Assembly (NCBI GenBank): GCA_002311455.1
Contig: DCAJ01000091.1
Coordinates: forward strand, 1-16,932
From: Anaerolineales bacterium UBA1136
GTDB lineage: Bacteria; Chloroflexota; Anaerolineae; Anaerolineales; UBA11657
Length of the DNA: 16,932 nt
Direction: 5' to 3'
The notes under the pieces were generated by a model, which was not told where the DNA came from, made no database searches, and saw nothing but the letters and a program-made list of their open reading frames with translations. Below are positions 14,709 through 16,932 of this stretch, in pieces. Made by a program: the position numbers and the translations under genes. The stretch's first letter is position 1; the number at the start of each line of letters is the position of its first letter.

Positions 14709-14759
14709 TCTGTATGGAGCGGGTGGATAACTGCTCACATCTTACCCCTTCCATACAGA
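14709..14759 (+). promoter_or_regulatory. Long hairpin running into the EcfA1 ribosome binding site
   Basis: TCTGTATGGA (14709-14718) pairs perfectly with TCCATACAGA (14750-14759). The stem continues inward with a G·U, one C-C mismatch and GGGT/ACCC (14721-14724, 14744-14747), around a 19-base loop. The 3' arm ends in ACAGA, the first part of the AGAAGG binding site (14757-14762) of the next gene, so the fold could reduce EcfA1 translation or protect the mRNA end. Confidence 0.6.
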
Positions 14760-14767
14760 AGGTCGTC

Positions 14768-15631
14768 ATGTTGACAAATGCCGTCGAAATCGAAGATCTA
14801 ACGTTCTGTTATCAGGGTACGCGCCAACCAGCGCTGAGGGCGGTCAATTTGACGATTCCCCGCGGTGAGGTCGCTATGCTTATCGGCCCCACAGGTGCCG
14901 GCAAGAGTACCCTGTACATGTGCCTGAACGGCCTGATACCCCACCTGATCCAGGGCCGGGTGTCAGGCCATGTCACCATTGCTGGGATGGATACATCCCA
15001 GCATAGCATTGCCAACCTTGCCCAGAAAGTGGGCACTGTTTTTCAAAACCCGGAAGTACAGCTTTTTTCGCTTACAGTGCGTGATGAACTCGCGTTCGGT
15101 CCGGAGAACCTGGCCCTAACCAAAGACGATATCTTCATGAGAATCGATCAGGCAGTCAGGGCGATTGGTTTGATGGACCTTCTCGAACGCGAGCCAGCGA
15201 AACTCTCCGGGGGCCAACAGCAAACGGTCGCCATCGGCGCCATCTGGGCGATGCTACCGGATGTGTTGATCATGGACGAGCCAACGTCCAACCTCGACCC
15301 GGAAAGTAGTCAGCGCGTCCTAAGGCTGATCCGCAAACTCAACCTTGAACACGGCAAGACTATCCTGATCGCTGAACACAAGATTGACGAAGTGGCCTGC
15401 TTTGCTGACCATGTTATTGTAATGAACCAAGGCCAAATAGTCCTCGATGGAACACCGTACGAGGTGTTTAGTCAGGTTGACCGGTTGCACGACTGCGGAC
15501 TCGTGGCACCGGTGGCGACCGAGATTGCCAACCGGTTGCAGGCGAACGGTTGGACGATTGACAGACTGCCGCTTACGGTGGAGGAAGGGATTGATGTGTT
15601 CAGCGACTTGCTCGGCACCGCCAGAAACTAG
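14768..15631 (+). CDS. ecfA1: ECF transporter ATPase, first subunit (EcfA1-like)
   Basis: This 287-residue ABC ATPase shows Walker A GPTGAGKST (residues 40-48), Q-loop FQNPEVQLFSLTVRDELAFGPEN (the ECF-type Q-loop), signature LSGGQ (146-150), Walker B VLIMDEP (Asp170, Glu171), D-loop SNLD and the switch histidine His204 (AEHKID). All catalytic residues are intact. It would pair with the next ATPase and with EcfT to drive import by the S component. ATG 14768 is chosen because AGAAGG (14757-14762) is five bases upstream; an earlier in-frame ATG at 14714 has no binding site and lies in a hairpin arm. The 3' end overlaps the next gene by 38 bases. The A1/A2 naming follows order only. Confidence 0.92.
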   Translation: MLTNAVEIEDLTFCYQGTRQPALRAVNLTIPRGEVAMLIGPTGAGKSTLYMCLNGLIPHLIQGRVSGHVTIAGMDTSQHSIANLAQKVGTVFQNPEVQLFSLTVRDELAFGPENLALTKDDIFMRIDQAVRAIGLMDLLEREPAKLSGGQQQTVAIGAIWAMLPDVLIMDEPTSNLDPESSQRVLRLIRKLNLEHGKTILIAEHKIDEVACFADHVIVMNQGQIVLDGTPYEVFSQVDRLHDCGLVAPVATEIANRLQANGWTIDRLPLTVEEGIDVFSDLLGTARN

Positions 15632-16517
15632 TTCAGGTACTAACTTTCTAATTGAAACCCGTGATCTGTGGCATGTGTACGACGGGGGTGTGAATGCGCT
15701 TCAAGGTGCTAACCTGCAGATTCAGCCCGGAGGTTTTGTGGCTATTGTAGGATCAAACGGGTCGGGCAAGACCACTCTGATAAAACACTTCAATGGCTTG
15801 CTCAAGCCCACTAGCGGCAGCGTACTCGTAAACGGGATGGACACCTGCAGAACACGAACCTCGCAGCTCGCGCGTGTTATCGGTTTTGTGTTCCAGAACC
15901 CGGACCACCAGATATTCGCTTCGACTGTATTGGAGGAAACCATTTTCGGCTTGAAGCAGATGGGAGTTGTGTCTGAAGAGGCGCAGGAGCGAACAACGCG
16001 AGCCCTCCAAGCTGTGGGTCTCTATGAGATGCGTAACCGCCACCCCCGGCAGCTAAGTCTTGGCCAACGGCAACGGCTAGCGACGGCCTCAGTCCTTGCG
16101 CTGGAAACCCAGGTCCTCGTGCTCGACGAACCGACTACGGGCCAGGACTTCGTGGCGCGGCGCCAGATCATGTCTCTGGCCATGGACCTCAACCGCCAGG
16201 GACGTACCATTCTGGTAGTCACCCACGATATGACGCTGGTCGCGGAGTATGCTACGCGCGTCATAGTAATGAAGGCCGGGCAGGTGCTGCTAGACGCAAC
16301 ACCGAAAGAGGTCTTTTCCCGAGACGACATCCTACGCCAAACAGGACTAAAGGTACCCCCCGTAGTTGAACTAGGTAGGGGATTAGGGGCCATTGACCGG
16401 GCAGCCACGCCGCTTACCCTAAACGAACTTTACGAGGTAATTGTCTCCAAATTGCCGCCAGGTAAAGCGTCGAGCAAGTCCCTCCGTCATAAACCCTTAG
16501 GTACGCGAGGGCAATGA
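15594..16517 (+). CDS. ecfA2: ECF transporter ATPase, second subunit (EcfA2-like)
   Basis: This 307-residue ABC ATPase has Walker A GSNGSGKTT (residues 53-61), Q-loop FQNPDHQIFASTVLEETIFGLKQMG, a variant signature LSLGQ (154-158) instead of LSGGQ, Walker B VLVLDEP (Asp178, Glu179), D-loop and VTHDMT with the switch histidine. The frame is open much further upstream (ATG 15447), but that part is a shadow of ecfA1. ATG 15594 with GGAGG (15580-15584) nine bases before it is the likely start, giving a 38-base overlap with ecfA1 and an N-terminal ~17-residue unconserved extension before NFLIETRDLWHVYDGG. Together with EcfA1 it would form the ATPase heterodimer. Non-canonical signature glycines are known in asymmetric ABC pairs. 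Confidence 0.9.
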   Translation: MCSATCSAPPETSSGTNFLIETRDLWHVYDGGVNALQGANLQIQPGGFVAIVGSNGSGKTTLIKHFNGLLKPTSGSVLVNGMDTCRTRTSQLARVIGFVFQNPDHQIFASTVLEETIFGLKQMGVVSEEAQERTTRALQAVGLYEMRNRHPRQLSLGQRQRLATASVLALETQVLVLDEPTTGQDFVARRQIMSLAMDLNRQGRTILVVTHDMTLVAEYATRVIVMKAGQVLLDATPKEVFSRDDILRQTGLKVPPVVELGRGLGAIDRAATPLTLNELYEVIVSKLPPGKASSKSLRHKPLGTRGQ

Positions 16518-16566
16518 AGCCGCGCGCTAGTTCGCGTTCTCACGCCCAGAGCCGAGAAACAAAGTA

Positions 16567-16932
16567 ATGCCCTTCATAGAGATAGAGTATTTCAAAGCCG
16601 ACACGCCGATCCATCGGCTACACCCATTCACGAAAATTCTCTTCGAGATTGTGGTGTTTGTCATCGCCGCGGTTTTAAACGCGCCGCTCTACATGCTAGT
16701 TGTGATCCTGGCCATCGTCGGCATCATCAGCCTTGCGCATATACCCGCCCGAAAGTTTCGTTATATGTGGATCGTTGCTTACATTGTGTTTTTCCTTATA
16801 GTCACTCAAGGGGTTTGGTTCACAAGTTTCGGGGATTTCGGAGACGTCGAAGCCGAGTTTGAATGGCACACTCTCTTTCACCTGTGGCCGGTGTGGGCAC
16901 CTGGAGGGCCCCGGGTACCCTTCGTTCTCGAA
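16567..16932 (+). CDS. ecfT: ECF transporter transmembrane coupling subunit (EcfT), 5' portion
   Basis: The frame is open from ATG 16567 to the window end, 122 codons. It begins PFIEIEYFKADTPIHRLHPFTKIL, matching the usual EcfT opening in which a residue pair like D-P and a T-K-L-L stretch precede the first helix. Hydrophobic segments follow at about residues 23-41 (FEIVVFVIAAVLNAPLYML), 43-56 (VILAIVGIISLAHI) and 64-84 (YMWIVAYIVFFLIVTQGVWF). EcfT is the inner-membrane scaffold joining the ATPases to the S component through C-terminal Ala-Arg coupling motifs, which lie outside the window. Position after two ATPase genes supports the call strongly. Only a weak GAG ribosome binding site is visible in the 49-base gap. 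Confidence 0.8.
   Translation, partial: MPFIEIEYFKADTPIHRLHPFTKILFEIVVFVIAAVLNAPLYMLVVILAIVGIISLAHIPARKFRYMWIVAYIVFFLIVTQGVWFTSFGDFGDVEAEFEWHTLFHLWPVWAPGGPRVPFVLE

Noticed and set aside
15447..15593. Upstream extension of the second ATPase to ATG 15447
   Set aside because: The extra residues are Arg/Cys-rich shadow of ecfA1, and a good binding site with ATG at 15594 exists.
1..16932. CRISPR arrays, insertion sequences, phage or toxin-antitoxin genes
   Set aside because: No regularly spaced repeats, transposase-like frames or terminal inverted repeats were found on either strand.

Overview
All protein genes in this window lie on the + strand. The left 13.2 kb is AT-rich bacterial housekeeping sequence (hand-counted 60-base blocks range from 17/60 to 31/60 G+C). 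The right 3.5 kb is GC-richer (33/60 to 40/60 in the blocks counted) and looks like a different compositional compartment. Bacterial Obg, LspA, an AspRS with the GAD insertion, and an ECF transporter make this a bacterium. A type-2 (eukaryote-like) IleRS, no encoded tRNA CCA end, and the gene order loosely suggest an uncultured Chloroflexota-like lineage (SAR202/Dehalococcoidia), but that placement is an impression, not a result.

Layout. 1-918: 3' part of obgE. 1001-3527: two tandem paralogous MFS transporters of the fosmidomycin-resistance type, each preceded by a mini-ORF whose stop codon overlaps the transporter start. 3670-5442: aspS, with residues typical of a non-discriminating enzyme. 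5443-5768: gene-free stretch with competing hairpins and a promoter. 5769-6635: MBL-fold hydrolase. 6636-6829: structured leader. 6830-13223: a tightly packed run alaX, ileS, lspA, rluD-like, ltaE-like. The first four are joined by overlapping stop/start codons, and the fifth follows 17 bases after rluD.

13245-13362: promoter and tRNA-Asp(GTC). This gene marks the composition change. Just after it lies a Rieske [2Fe-2S] domain with both metal-binding boxes but no usable start, so probably a decayed fragment. Its end carries a promoter that would start a transcript a few bases upstream of a 104-base closed-stem RNA element, a riboswitch candidate. From 13880 follow an ECF-type vitamin/metal importer: S-like membrane protein, two ATPases and the first part of EcfT, which runs off the window.

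How the genes work together. AspRS, AlaX and IleRS serve tRNA charging and proofreading. LspA and the pseudouridine synthase are frequent companions of ileS. The ECF genes form one importer of unknown substrate. The most notable points are: (1) IleRS carries Gly-Ser-His-His where HIGH is expected, the altered signature associated with extreme mupirocin resistance; (2) the uncharacterised leader RNA of the ECF operon; (3) a hairpin whose 3' arm runs into the EcfA1 ribosome binding site; (4) the paired start-overlapping mini-ORFs before the two transporters.
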